64,000 nt of DNA from Algibacter miyuki (GTDB lineage: Bacteria > Bacteroidota > Bacteroidia > Flavobacteriales > Flavobacteriaceae): assembly GCF_030409805.1 (NCBI RefSeq), contig NZ_JAUFQP010000013.1:1122501-1186500 (forward strand), given 5' to 3'. Shown here in pieces: positions 28,480-37,246 of this stretch. How positions within the stretch are numbered: the first letter of the stretch is position 1; each line of letters opens with the position of its first letter. The notes below the pieces were generated by a model that saw only the letters and a list, made by a program, of their open reading frames with translations, had not been told where the DNA came from and searched no databases. The position numbers and the translations under genes were made by a program.

Positions 28480-31182
28480 TTACAACTGCGTATCTGCCGA
28501 CTTACGTTTTTCGTATTTAAGATCTTGTAACATGCTCGATTTAATCCCGATAAAGAAGTTCCATGAGGTGTAAGTTCCAAAAGGCACCCAGCTAAAATTC
28601 ATTCTCCAACTTAATAAATCTCGTTCGAAACGTAATTGGGTAGAGGTGAAGTCGTTATTTTTAAGGTCGTAACCAGAAGAGGCTCCAATAGACCATTTAT
28701 CAGATAATTGAATATCACCAGAAAACATCAAAGAATGCGACGATATTTCGTTTTGTCTCGTAGTATTGGCATAATTTACGGCGTAAGCCAAACGTAAACT
28801 CCATGGTAATTTATAATTATAGAGGGCTGTTTTTGTTTCTTCGTCCTTTTTGTCTTCTTTCATTTGTTCATTAGAGAAGTCTTGCGACACCCCGAACATG
28901 TCATCATCACGACCACCACCACGTAAATTTTCATCACGGTTTCTATCATCGTCGTTAGAATCTTTTTTCTTGTTATTATCACTAGATAAAGACCAACTTG
29001 CCGTCATGTTAGCACTAGTTAACCTGAATAAGCTTCCGCCATTATCGATGTTGAATTTTTCAATACGGTTATTGTTATTATCTAGGGCATAAGGATCTAA
29101 AGTCGCACCAAAATTCAAACTCAATTTATTATCAAATAATTGCGTTCCACCACTCATTCTAACCGGGCTCCATTGCAGAGAATCGCCTGCGAAGTTATAC
29201 GATGTAGAAAAGTTTAAGTTGTTTAATAAAACCACCTTTTTAGGTTCGGTAGCAGTACTATCTTTATCACGTACTTTGGCTTCTAAATTATTAGATAATG
29301 AAATCCCCATAGAGCTAGAAAAAGCTTGACCAGGTGTTCCAAAAATACTTTCTTCGAATCTAGTGAACGATACATCTTCGGCTGTTTCTCCATCCGCACT
29401 TACAACCTCGTAAGTATCGTAATATTTATCAAAAGCTGGATTGATATTGTAACTAATAGAAGGCCGCATAATATGCCTTATTTTTTGAATTTTAGGATCT
29501 TTTCCTTCCTTTTCAAAATCGAACATACCGTAAATTGTAGTACCTAAACTGGTACTAAAATTATAAGTTCTAAAAGAGTCGAAACCATTTACAGTTTCTG
29601 TTACAACTTCTCTAGTGCTTGTGTCAAAAGTTTTATCGATGGTTTTGAACGTCCAAACCTCGTTAAAATTTGTACTTGCACTCATACTAAAGTATTTAAA
29701 TACTTTGAAGTTTGTTGTTAACGGAATGCTATGTTGAAACCCAAGTTGCGCGTCGTCAAACATTTCTTTTTTGAAGAATAAAGAATCGGTAGTTGTAATT
29801 CTATTTTCTCCACGAATATTGTACTGCAAGTTTATATTTTGAATAATACCACTTTTAGAACCTGTTTTTGGCGCAAAAGGATACATTCTACCAAGGCTAC
29901 CTTGCAACGTTGGCAACGTCATATTAATAACTTGAGTTTGCGTGTTTTGCGAATGCGTTGCTGTTAAACTAATATTTGCCTGCGGTTCGCCTTGAAAGGT
30001 TTTGGAGTAAGATACCGAAGAGGATAACGTATTATTGAACCTATTCGCAAGGTTTACTTGGTTTACCGAGCTACTATAATAGTTGCTACTACCTAAGTTT
30101 ACCGATGCTGAAAATCGTGAATTTGGATTGGCTTTAGCGTCTTGGCTATGCGACCAACGTAAGTTGTAAAGTGTACTTTTAGAATAATCAGAAAATCCAA
30201 GTTCACTATTAATTAAGCTTTCATATCTAAAACTTACGTTACCTCTGTATTTATAACGTTGCGCGTAGGTGTTTTCTAGTCGAAGTCCATAACTTCCATT
30301 GGTGTAATAATCTCCTAAAACAGTTAAATCTAAATGATCGCTAATGGCAAAATAATAACCACCATTTTGTAAAAAGAAACCCCGATCGTTTTGCTCACCA
30401 AAACTTGGAAGGATTATACCTGAAGTTTGTGTTTCACTTTGTGGGAAAAAACCGAAAGGTAATCCAATAGGCGTAGGTACATCATATATAAATAAGTTGG
30501 CTAAACCGGTTACAATCTTTTTTCCTGGAACAATTTTCGCTTTTCTCAGTTTTATGTAATAATCCGGATCGTCTAAATCTTCTGCCGTAGTGTATTTAGC
30601 TTCTTTAATAAAGTAAACCGAATCGTTCTCTTTTTTAGTAATATTAGCAATTACAGTACCTTCTCCTTGCTCGGTTTTTGAGTTATAGATTAATGCTTTT
30701 TTCGATTTTGAATTAAATACAATACTGTCAGGTTCTACAACACTGCTGGCTTGGGTAAATACCGGTTTTTGGCTATAAGTGCCTGTACTATCTAAAATAC
30801 CTTTAGCACGTACCGTGTTTGTAGTGTAATCTACAATAATGCTTCCGGCCGTAATATTCATATCGCCATAATCAATTTTGGCTTCATTATATAAGTATAA
30901 TTTATGCTTTACTTGATTAAAAGTAGTGTAATCTCTAGCACTATAAACCACCTTGTTTTCTAAAATGCCTTTTTTAGGTTTGATAGAGTCGGTAAGTGTC
31001 GAGTCTTTAACTTTTTCGTCAATTATGGGTGCGACTAGGCTGTCCGTTTTTATAGTAACGGGTTTTTCTATAGAGGGTTTGATAGAATCCCGCTTTTTTT
31101 TGATGTCTTGACCAAAGCTTAGCATGTTGATAAACATGGTAAAACTAAGTGCAAAAAGTATTTTAAAGTTGTTTGTCTGCAA
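28480..31182 (-). CDS. lptD: LptD-like outer-membrane LPS assembly protein
   Basis: The protein is about 900 residues. From the TTG at 31182 it begins MQTNNFKILFALSFTMFINMLS, a signal peptide ending FGQ. A longer frame from TTG 31233 exists, but that codon lies inside a perfect -7 box. After a low-complexity linker comes the OstA-like beta-jellyroll (TTFNQVKHKLYLYNEAKIDYGDM region, about 110-260 of the longer frame), then a long beta-barrel rich in Tyr, Asn and Ser. A charged insert KKKDSNDDDRNRDENLR lies in a loop near 770. LptD puts lipopolysaccharide into the outer leaflet with LptE. This is the flavobacterial version, with weak similarity to enterobacterial LptD. It is divergent from the amidase gene. 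Confidence 0.87.
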   Translation of the reverse strand: MQTNNFKILFALSFTMFINMLSFGQDIKKKRDSIKPSIEKPVTIKTDSLVAPIIDEKVKDSTLTDSIKPKKGILENKVVYSARDYTTFNQVKHKLYLYNEAKIDYGDMNITAGSIIVDYTTNTVRAKGILDSTGTYSQKPVFTQASSVVEPDSIVFNSKSKKALIYNSKTEQGEGTVIANITKKENDSVYFIKEAKYTTAEDLDDPDYYIKLRKAKIVPGKKIVTGLANLFIYDVPTPIGLPFGFFPQSETQTSGIILPSFGEQNDRGFFLQNGGYYFAISDHLDLTVLGDYYTNGSYGLRLENTYAQRYKYRGNVSFRYESLINSELGFSDYSKSTLYNLRWSHSQDAKANPNSRFSASVNLGSSNYYSSSVNQVNLANRFNNTLSSSVSYSKTFQGEPQANISLTATHSQNTQTQVINMTLPTLQGSLGRMYPFAPKTGSKSGIIQNINLQYNIRGENRITTTDSLFFKKEMFDDAQLGFQHSIPLTTNFKVFKYFSMSASTNFNEVWTFKTIDKTFDTSTREVVTETVNGFDSFRTYNFSTSLGTTIYGMFDFEKEGKDPKIQKIRHIMRPSISYNINPAFDKYYDTYEVVSADGETAEDVSFTRFEESIFGTPGQAFSSSMGISLSNNLEAKVRDKDSTATEPKKVVLLNNLNFSTSYNFAGDSLQWSPVRMSGGTQLFDNKLSLNFGATLDPYALDNNNNRIEKFNIDNGGSLFRLTSANMTASWSLSSDNNKKKDSNDDDRNRDENLRGGGRDDDMFGVSQDFSNEQMKEDKKDEETKTALYNYKLPWSLRLAYAVNYANTTRQNEISSHSLMFSGDIQLSDKWSIGASSGYDLKNNDFTSTQLRFERDLLSWRMNFSWVPFGTYTSWNFFIGIKSSMLQDLKYEKRKSADTQL

Positions 31183-31230
31183 CGCTTTTAAGTGTATTTT
31201 TGTAAAAGTATGGCTCGGTTTTTGAAAAGC

Positions 31231-31238
31231 CAAAATTA
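31231..31238 (-). promoter_or_regulatory. Candidate -7 box (TAATTTTG) for lptD
   Basis: On the minus strand this is an exact TAnnTTTG match. Transcription would start near 31224, giving a leader of about 40 bases before the TTG at 31182. This argues against the upstream TTG at 31233 as the start. No TTG partner is seen at the expected spacing. Confidence 0.4.
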
Positions 31239-31392
31239 CATATATTTTTTTGTGAATGTTTTATATTCTAGCAAAAATTTAAAATTAAACTAAACCGAGT
31301 ATTTTAATCGTTATTATTTTATTTAATGCAACTATTTTTATTTTGAATGTAGCGGTTATTATTACAATGGTTTAAAATTTTGTTGATTTATC

Positions 31393-32490
31393 ATGAAAAC
31401 GAACACCTTATTACTTTTCGTATCTTTTATATTAGTATTAACATTTTCTTCTTTTACAGAAAAGAAGAATAATAGCACCAATAAGTTTGTTGTTGTACTC
31501 GATGCAGGGCATGGCGGTAAAGACCCTGGGAATATGGGCAATGGGTACAAAGAAAAAGATATTGCACTAAAAGTGGTTTTATCTATTGGTAAAGCTTTAG
31601 AGAAGAACCCTAATATTGAAGTTGTTTACACGCGTAAATCGGATGAGTTTATAGATTTATTTGTACGTGGAAAAATAGCCAACAAGGCAAAAGCTGATTT
31701 GTTTGTGTCGGTACATTGCGATTCGCACACGTCTCAAGCATACGGAGCTGGTACGTTTGTGTTAGGTTTACACCGAAATAACACTAATTTTGAAGTAGCC
31801 AAAAAGGAAAACTCTGTAATTCTTATGGAAGATAATTACCATCAAAATTATGCGGGTTACGATCCAAATTCTCCAGAATCGGCCATTAGCATCATGATGG
31901 GCATGGAAGATTATTTAGATCAAAGTATTCAAGTGGCGAGTCTTATTCAGAAAAACTTTGTAGGGAAACTTAAACGAAAAGATCGTAGCGTTAAACAAGC
32001 CGGTTTTATTGTACTACACCAAACGGTAATGCCGAGTGTATTAGTAGAGTTGGGCTTTTTGACTAATAAAAAGGAAGGTGCTTACTTAAATTCTAAAAAA
32101 GGACAGCAGGATATGGCAACATCAATCACCGACGCTATTTTAGAGTATAAAAAATCTATAGAACAAAATGTGGCTCATGTACATTTTGAAGATGAAGTGC
32201 TCGATATTCCAAATGCGAAAGATGAAGTTTACAACGATATTACCTTTAAAATTCAAATTGCAGCAAGTTCCAAATCTCTTGAAACTAAAGCCTATAATTT
32301 TAAGGGCCTCCGAGATATTTCAAAAGAAAAAATCGGAAGTTTATATAAGTATTATTACGGCGCAACATCCAACTATACACGTGTAAAACAACTGGAGGCC
32401 GAAGCTCAAAATAAAGGGTATAAATCCAGTTATATTGTGGCTTTTAAAAACGGAAAAAAGATAAGCCTTTCCGAAGCTTTAAAAAGGTAA
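31393..32490 (+). CDS. N-acetylmuramoyl-L-alanine amidase, with SPOR-like C terminus
   Basis: The 365-residue protein has a signal peptide (MKTNTLLLFVSFILVLTFSS). An Amidase_3 domain (about 31-250) keeps its zinc ligands, H40 in D-A-G-H-G-G-K-D-P-G, E54 and H108 in S-V-H-C-D-S-H, and the catalytic E219 in S-V-L-V-E-L-G-F-L. The last 90 residues (TFKIQIAASS to the end) look like a SPOR-type fold, which binds denuded septal glycan. It cleaves the amide between MurNAc and L-Ala in the periplasm, as in daughter-cell separation. It is divergent from lptD and lies 69 bases before the MCE gene. Confidence 0.93.
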   Translation: MKTNTLLLFVSFILVLTFSSFTEKKNNSTNKFVVVLDAGHGGKDPGNMGNGYKEKDIALKVVLSIGKALEKNPNIEVVYTRKSDEFIDLFVRGKIANKAKADLFVSVHCDSHTSQAYGAGTFVLGLHRNNTNFEVAKKENSVILMEDNYHQNYAGYDPNSPESAISIMMGMEDYLDQSIQVASLIQKNFVGKLKRKDRSVKQAGFIVLHQTVMPSVLVELGFLTNKKEGAYLNSKKGQQDMATSITDAILEYKKSIEQNVAHVHFEDEVLDIPNAKDEVYNDITFKIQIAASSKSLETKAYNFKGLRDISKEKIGSLYKYYYGATSNYTRVKQLEAEAQNKGYKSSYIVAFKNGKKISLSEALKR

Positions 32491-32524
32491 TTAAAAAATA
32501 AGGAGTATTCTTTTAAATTTAACT

Positions 32525-32532
32525 TAAATTTG
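32525..32532 (+). promoter_or_regulatory. Candidate -7 box (TAAATTTG) for the MCE operon
   Basis: This is an exact TAnnTTTG match ending 27 bases before the TTG start of the MCE gene. No -33 TTG is evident, so the site may be weak or the operon may be read through from the amidase gene. Confidence 0.35.
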
Positions 32533-32559
32533 TATTCCTAAATTTAAAGAATATACAAT

Positions 32560-33501
32560 TTGAAAATCTCTAGAGAAATAAAAACAGGCATCTTAGTATT
32601 ATTAGGAATCATCCTATTTATTTTTGGTTTCAATTACCTAAAAGGACAAAATTTACTAGACAGTTCCAAAACTTACTATGTGGTTTACGATAATGTGGAA
32701 GGTTTAGTACCGTCTACTCCTGTAACCATCAACGGACTTAGTGTCGGCAAAGTAATTAGCATCGGTTTTAAAGATGATAATTCGGGTAAATTATTAGTCG
32801 AATTACTAGTTGATAACGATTTTCAATTTTCTAAAAATAGTACAGCCGAATTATATGATACAGGTCTTATAGGGGGTAAAGCAGTCGCTATAATTCCAGC
32901 GTTTGATAATGCTGGAACAGCAGAAAATGAAGCCGTTCTATCAGGAACTGTAAAAGCAGGGTTAACCGACGCTTTAGCAAGCCAATTAACACCGTTACAA
33001 GCTAAAGTTGAAAAAATGCTGGTAAGTGCCGATGCTTTATTGAGTAATTTAAATGATGTTTTCGATGCTACTGCAAAAGCGAATCTAAAAACAAGTATCG
33101 CTGCATTAAGTGTTACCATGAACGAGTTTCAAGGCACATCAAAAGCACTTAATGAAATCATGCAAGGCAATAAATCTAAAATAAGTGCCGTGTTAACCAA
33201 TGCGGAAACCGCGACTAACGATTTAACTAAAATCACGGGATCGTTATCTAAATCCGATTTAGGAGCCACTTTAAATAAGTTAGAAAGTACTTTAGCGAGT
33301 TTTGATGATATAATGGGCAACCTTGAAAAAGGAGAGGGGTCTATGGGGAAATTATTAAAAGATGACGCGTTGTATAACAATTTAGAAGGTGCTACTGAAG
33401 AATTAGAATCCTTATTAAAAGATATAAAATTACATCCAAACCGTTATACGCGAATTTTATCCAAAAAAGAAATTCCGTACGAATCACCCGAAACTAACTA
33501 A
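32560..33501 (+). CDS. MCE-family (MlaD-like) lipid transport protein
   Basis: The 313-residue protein starts at TTG 32560, giving MKISREIKTG, the usual N terminus of Bacteroidota MCE proteins; no ATG is available nearby. One membrane helix (about 11-27) anchors a single MCE domain (about 38-117, with TPVTINGLSVGKVISI and LYDTGLIGGKAVAI). A long alpha-helical tail follows (about 140-290, with repeated ANLKTSIAAL-like heptads), as in the barrel-forming helices of MlaD/PqiB relatives. MCE proteins carry phospholipids between the two membranes. No ABC ATPase or permease of an Mla system lies next to it. Instead it is followed after 7 bases by an iron-sulfur membrane protein. Confidence 0.93.
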   Translation: MKISREIKTGILVLLGIILFIFGFNYLKGQNLLDSSKTYYVVYDNVEGLVPSTPVTINGLSVGKVISIGFKDDNSGKLLVELLVDNDFQFSKNSTAELYDTGLIGGKAVAIIPAFDNAGTAENEAVLSGTVKAGLTDALASQLTPLQAKVEKMLVSADALLSNLNDVFDATAKANLKTSIAALSVTMNEFQGTSKALNEIMQGNKSKISAVLTNAETATNDLTKITGSLSKSDLGATLNKLESTLASFDDIMGNLEKGEGSMGKLLKDDALYNNLEGATEELESLLKDIKLHPNRYTRILSKKEIPYESPETN

Positions 33502-33508
33502 ATTTTAG

Positions 33509-34822
33509 ATGACATATTTACCCAACATACTATTCGCCATAATTCTCATTGCAGGAATTGGATATTTTGCAAATAATGTAAAAAAACTATTTCGTAATAT
33601 TAAATTAGGCCAAGATGTCGATGTTAGCGACAACAAATCGCAACGTTGGAAAAACATGGCGCGAATTGCGCTTGGGCAAAGTAAAATGGTTCGACGCCCA
33701 GTGTCAGGATTATTACATGTGGTCGTTTACGTTGGGTTTGTCATTATAAATATTGAAGTACTCGAAATTATTATCGATGGTCTTTTCGGTACACACCGCA
33801 TTGGTTTAAGTGTGCTTCCAACTTCAGTTTACGGGTTTTTAATAGGTACTTTCGAAGTGCTCGCATGTCTTGTTTTTATTTCCGTAGTCGTATTTTGGAT
33901 TCGTAGAAACATTATCAAAATTCAACGTTTTTGGAAAAGTGAAATGACGAGCTGGCCCAAAAATGATGGTAATATCATCCTTTATTTCGAAATGGTTTTA
34001 ATGGGGCTTTTCCTATTAATGAACGCAACCGATTTACATTTTCAAAGTTTAAATTCAGGAAATGTAATCAGTCAGTTTATCACACCTATATTTTCAAACG
34101 TACCAGAAACCACATTGCATGTTATAGAACGCAGCGCTTGGTGGATGCATATTATAGGGATTCTAGCATTTTTAAACTACCTATATTTTTCAAAACATTT
34201 ACATATTCTGTTAGCTTTCCCAAACACTTATTTTGGAAAATTAACACCAAAAGGGCAATTCAATAATTTAGAATCTGTTACCAACGAGGTAAAACTAATG
34301 ATGGATCCAAATGCCGATCCTTTTGCTGCCGCTCCCGAAGGTGAAGCCGACGAAGCGCCAGCAAAATTTGGAGCTAGCGATGTGCAAGATTTAAGTTGGG
34401 TAAGCTTATTAAACGCATACACTTGTACCGAGTGCGGACGTTGTACAAGCGAGTGCCCAGCCAATCTAACCGGTAAAAAATTATCACCACGAAAAATCAT
34501 GATGGACACCCGTGATCGTCTAGAGGAAGTGGGTAAAAACATCGACGCTAACAATGGCGAATTCAAAGACGATGGCAAACAATTGCTTGGCGATTACATT
34601 ACAAACGAAGAAATTTGGGCCTGCACCAGCTGTAACGCCTGTGTAGAAGCCTGCCCAGTAAGCATCGATCCATTATCCATCATCATCGAAATGCGCCGCT
34701 ATTTAGTTATGGAACAAAGCGCAGCGCCAACCGAACTGAACAACATGATGACGAACATAGAAAACAACGGAGCACCATGGCCATACAACCAAATGGACCG
34801 TTTAAACTGGAAAAACGAATAA
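33509..34822 (+). CDS. Membrane (Fe-S)-binding oxidoreductase, heterodisulfide-reductase-like
   Basis: The 437-residue protein has about five membrane helices in the first 240 residues, resembling the haem-b-binding gamma subunit of respiratory nitrate reductase or HdrE (LLHVVVYVGFVIINIEVLEII and HIIGILAFLNYLYFSKHLHIL). A soluble region carries two [4Fe-4S] motifs, C-T-E-C-G-R-C-T-S-E-C-P and C-T-S-C-N-A-C-V-E-A-C-P. This is the usual pattern of a quinone-linked electron carrier to an HdrB-like CCG subunit, and that subunit is encoded next. Its donor and acceptor are unknown. The gene begins 7 bases after the MCE gene. Its link to lipid transport is positional only. Confidence 0.9.
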   Translation: MTYLPNILFAIILIAGIGYFANNVKKLFRNIKLGQDVDVSDNKSQRWKNMARIALGQSKMVRRPVSGLLHVVVYVGFVIINIEVLEIIIDGLFGTHRIGLSVLPTSVYGFLIGTFEVLACLVFISVVVFWIRRNIIKIQRFWKSEMTSWPKNDGNIILYFEMVLMGLFLLMNATDLHFQSLNSGNVISQFITPIFSNVPETTLHVIERSAWWMHIIGILAFLNYLYFSKHLHILLAFPNTYFGKLTPKGQFNNLESVTNEVKLMMDPNADPFAAAPEGEADEAPAKFGASDVQDLSWVSLLNAYTCTECGRCTSECPANLTGKKLSPRKIMMDTRDRLEEVGKNIDANNGEFKDDGKQLLGDYITNEEIWACTSCNACVEACPVSIDPLSIIIEMRRYLVMEQSAAPTELNNMMTNIENNGAPWPYNQMDRLNWKNE

Positions 34823-34831
34823 ATAAAAATA

Positions 34832-34938
34832 ATTTGGGCGTTCCCCGAAAAGGGTCGGGCTTTCGGCAGTCGCTTTTTTGTGTTGCATAAGTGCAACAAC
34901 ACAAAAAGAGCTCCAACAAAACCTCAATCCCTAACGCA
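34832..34938 (+). repeat. Structured, repeat-like intergenic element
   Basis: The sequence has a GGGCGTTCCCCGAAAAGGGT core with an inverted CCCGA/TCGGG pair, then a CTTTCGGCAGTCGC segment. A long hairpin follows (TTTTTGTGTTGCA against TGCAAC-AAC-ACAAAAA with a 3-base bulge), then GAGCTCC and a 3' block ending CAATCCCTAACGC. From memory, very similar elements with conserved ends and a variable central hairpin are scattered between genes of many Flavobacteriaceae. I see only one copy in this window. It could be a REP-like repeat, a small RNA (the Flavo-1 motif is one candidate name I cannot confirm) or a terminator-attenuator. It is clearly more GC-rich than its surroundings and splits two genes of one functional pair. 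Confidence 0.55.
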
Positions 34939-35051
34939 ACCTAACAATTAAGTAAAGTGCCAAAAGCAGTAAAAGTCATTTTTTATAACGTTCAGTAATA
35001 TAAAAAATAACAGATAGGAAAAGCACTTTAAAACCTCATAAACAATAAAGC

Positions 35052-35843
35052 ATGAGCGAACAACTAAACGTACCAACCATGGAAGAATTCATGGCACAAG
35101 GCAAACAACCCGACATTTTATTTTGGGTAGGTTCTGCGGGAAGTTACGACGATAGAGCCAAAAAAATAACCCGTGCCTTTGTAAAAATATTAAACAAAGC
35201 CAACGTTAATTTTGCCGTTTTAGGAACCGAAGAAAGTTGTACCGGCGATGTTGCCAAACGCGCAGGAAATGAATTTTTGTTTCAAATGCAGGCCATGATG
35301 AACATCGAAGTCTTAAACGGCTACGAGGTAAAACGTATTGTAACCTGCGACCCACATTCCTTTAATTGTTTAAAAAACGAATATCCAAGTTTAGGTGGTA
35401 ATTACGAGGTTTTACACCATACGCAATTCATAAAAGAATTGATAGAAAGTAAAAAACTAGAAATTAAAGACGGGACTTTTCAAGGTAAACGTATCACTTT
35501 TCACGATCCGTGTTATTTAGGTCGCGCCAATTCCGAGTACGATGCGCCACGCGACGTATTAGCGACACTAAATGCAAATATTCTAGAAATGAAACGTAGT
35601 AAAGCTACCGCATTATGTTGTGGAGCAGGAGGAGCGCAAATGTTCAAGGATGCCGAAAAAGGCGATAAAGAAATTAATGAACTTCGTACTGAAGACGCGC
35701 TAAAAACCAATCCGGAAATTATTGCAACGGCTTGCCCTTATTGTATGACCATGATGAGCGATGGCGTAAAAGTAAAAGAAAAAGAAAGCGAAATTCAAGT
35801 GTTAGATATTGCCGAACTTATCGCACAATCTCAAAACCTGTAA
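35052..35843 (+). CDS. (Fe-S)-binding CCG-domain protein, HdrB/LutA-like
   Basis: The 263-residue soluble protein has two cysteine-rich CCG modules. One is degenerate (T-C-D-P-H-S-F-N-C-L); the second is complete (DPCYLGR followed by A-L-C-C-G-A-G-G-A-Q-M-F and ATACPYC). Such modules bind a noncubane [4Fe-4S] pair in heterodisulfide reductase subunit B or act in lactate-utilisation proteins. It should receive electrons from the upstream membrane protein and reduce an unidentified disulfide or quinone-linked substrate. It lies 229 bases after that gene because the structured repeat sits between them. The start ATG at 35052 follows an A-rich leader (ATAAACAATAAAGC). Confidence 0.9.
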   Translation: MSEQLNVPTMEEFMAQGKQPDILFWVGSAGSYDDRAKKITRAFVKILNKANVNFAVLGTEESCTGDVAKRAGNEFLFQMQAMMNIEVLNGYEVKRIVTCDPHSFNCLKNEYPSLGGNYEVLHHTQFIKELIESKKLEIKDGTFQGKRITFHDPCYLGRANSEYDAPRDVLATLNANILEMKRSKATALCCGAGGAQMFKDAEKGDKEINELRTEDALKTNPEIIATACPYCMTMMSDGVKVKEKESEIQVLDIAELIAQSQNL

Positions 35844-35868
35844 CATTTCAAAAGAAAAAAAAGAAAAC

Positions 35869-36354
35869 ATGCTAGTAGAATTTAATACATTACCCGAAGA
35901 ATCTCGCGTTTGGATATATCAAGCCAACCGATCATTCAACCTGCAAGAACTTGAAGAAATCGAGGCTAAACTCAAAGTTTTTATAGAAAACTGGACAGCG
36001 CACGGCAGCGATTTACAAGCAGGCTACACCATAAAATATAAACGGTTTATCATTTTAGGCTTAAACCAAAATTTAAATCTTGCTACAGGATGTTCCATAG
36101 ACGCTTCGGTACATTTTATTCAGCAATTAGAAAAAGACTACAACGTCGATCTAATGGATAAAATGAACGTATCCTATAAACAAGGCGAGTATGTAGCGTA
36201 TAAAACATTGACCGATTTTCGTAAAATGGCAAAAGACAAGGCGGTTTCAAAAAACACGATTGTTTTTAATAATTTGGTGGCTAATATTGCTGAATTCAAT
36301 GAAAATTGGGAGGTGCCTGCAAGTGAAAGTTGGCATAGTCGGTTTGTAAAGTAA
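35869..36354 (+). CDS. Conserved protein of unknown function (often mislabelled ABC transporter ATPase)
   Basis: From the ATG at 35869 the protein is 161 residues (MLVEFNTLPEESRVWIYQANRSF). An in-frame extension to 35809 overlaps the upstream gene and has no support. I recognise close relatives across Flavobacteriaceae; in databases they tend to carry the name ABC transporter ATPase, but no Walker A, Walker B or signature motif is present. Conserved features are a mixed alpha/beta fold with LATGCSIDASVHFIQ and a C terminus ending ASESWHSRF. It begins 25 bases after the CCG-protein gene, so it is probably part of that operon. The function is unknown. Confidence 0.85.
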   Translation: MLVEFNTLPEESRVWIYQANRSFNLQELEEIEAKLKVFIENWTAHGSDLQAGYTIKYKRFIILGLNQNLNLATGCSIDASVHFIQQLEKDYNVDLMDKMNVSYKQGEYVAYKTLTDFRKMAKDKAVSKNTIVFNNLVANIAEFNENWEVPASESWHSRFVK

Positions 36355-36364
36355 AATTAAAACC

Positions 36365-36396
36365 CACCTATAGGTTCAAAACTTATAGGTGTTTTT
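36365..36396 (+). terminator. Terminator after the iron-sulfur operon
   Basis: CACCTATA at 36365-36372 pairs with TATAGGTG at 36384-36391 around an 11-base loop and is followed by five T residues. It closes the MCE/iron-sulfur operon 10 bases after the last stop. Confidence 0.75.
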
Positions 36397-36487
36397 CTTT
36401 TAAATCCTTTTTAAGTATTGAAATATAAGTAGACTTGTTTTAAACCAAATTAAAAGCAAGAAGTCTTATTAAAAAATATAATACATA

Positions 36488-37246
36488 ATGAACTCCAATC
36501 TAATTAAAAGTTTTGCAGCAATATTCACCTTACTAACAGTTTTAAATTGTAGTAATGACGATGAAAAATCAACCAATGAAAATGAAGTAATCGAGGTGCC
36601 TGCCGTATATTCAAAAGTTTATGGAGCAACGAGTGTTACAAGCGATGGTACTTTTATAACTATTAAAACCACTGGAACGCCAGACCATAAGAGCGTATAT
36701 TATCCTGTAACAAGCGACCTGTACGAAGATTTTAGTGGCACCACTTATGCTGGTTTTGATTTTGTGAAAAACCCAAACAAAATTTCCGAATTCGATTATA
36801 CGTTTAAAATTCCATTAAACCCGACTGTAGCAACAAATCATGCAGCAACGCCACTTGGTGCTATAGGCGTTTCTTTGAATGGTGTGCCATTTTTTAATCA
36901 GTATGCTGGGCCAAATCAACCGCTTACTGATGAGATTCAAAGTTTTGATCAATATTGGGGGCATCCAACCGGAAATGGTACATTTCATTACCACGTAGAA
37001 CCTTTGTATTTAACAACGGTAACAGCTAGTAAGTCCGCATTGTTAGGTTTTCTTTTAGATGGTTTTCCTGTATATGGTCCTGAAGAAGAAAATGGTGACG
37101 CGATAACTGGTTTAGACGCTTATCATGGTCATACGCATGTTACAGTAGATTATCCTGACGGTATTTATCATTACCATATTACAGATAGCGATCCGTATTT
37201 AAATGGTAATGGATTCTACGGAACTCCAGGAACAGTAACACAATAA
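36488..37246 (+). CDS. YHYH-domain lipoprotein
   Basis: The 252-residue protein has a lipoprotein signal (MNSNLIKSFAAIFTLLTVLNC, lipidated Cys at 21) and a low-complexity acidic linker. It then has the YHYH domain, named for its tetrapeptide: here G-T-F-H-Y-H-V-E-P and, near the end, D-G-I-Y-H-Y-H-I-T, with a further D-A-Y-H-G-H-T-H cluster. The many histidines suggest metal binding, but that is an inference. The function of the family is not established. It is the first gene of a five-gene overlapping operon; its stop shares one base with the ATG of the next gene (taatg). Confidence 0.9.
   Translation: MNSNLIKSFAAIFTLLTVLNCSNDDEKSTNENEVIEVPAVYSKVYGATSVTSDGTFITIKTTGTPDHKSVYYPVTSDLYEDFSGTTYAGFDFVKNPNKISEFDYTFKIPLNPTVATNHAATPLGAIGVSLNGVPFFNQYAGPNQPLTDEIQSFDQYWGHPTGNGTFHYHVEPLYLTTVTASKSALLGFLLDGFPVYGPEEENGDAITGLDAYHGHTHVTVDYPDGIYHYHITDSDPYLNGNGFYGTPGTVTQ

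Noticed and set aside
31183-31233. Longer lptD start at TTG 31233
   Set aside because: That codon is part of an exact TAATTTTG promoter box, so it could not be in the transcript; the TTG at 31182 gives a proper signal peptide.
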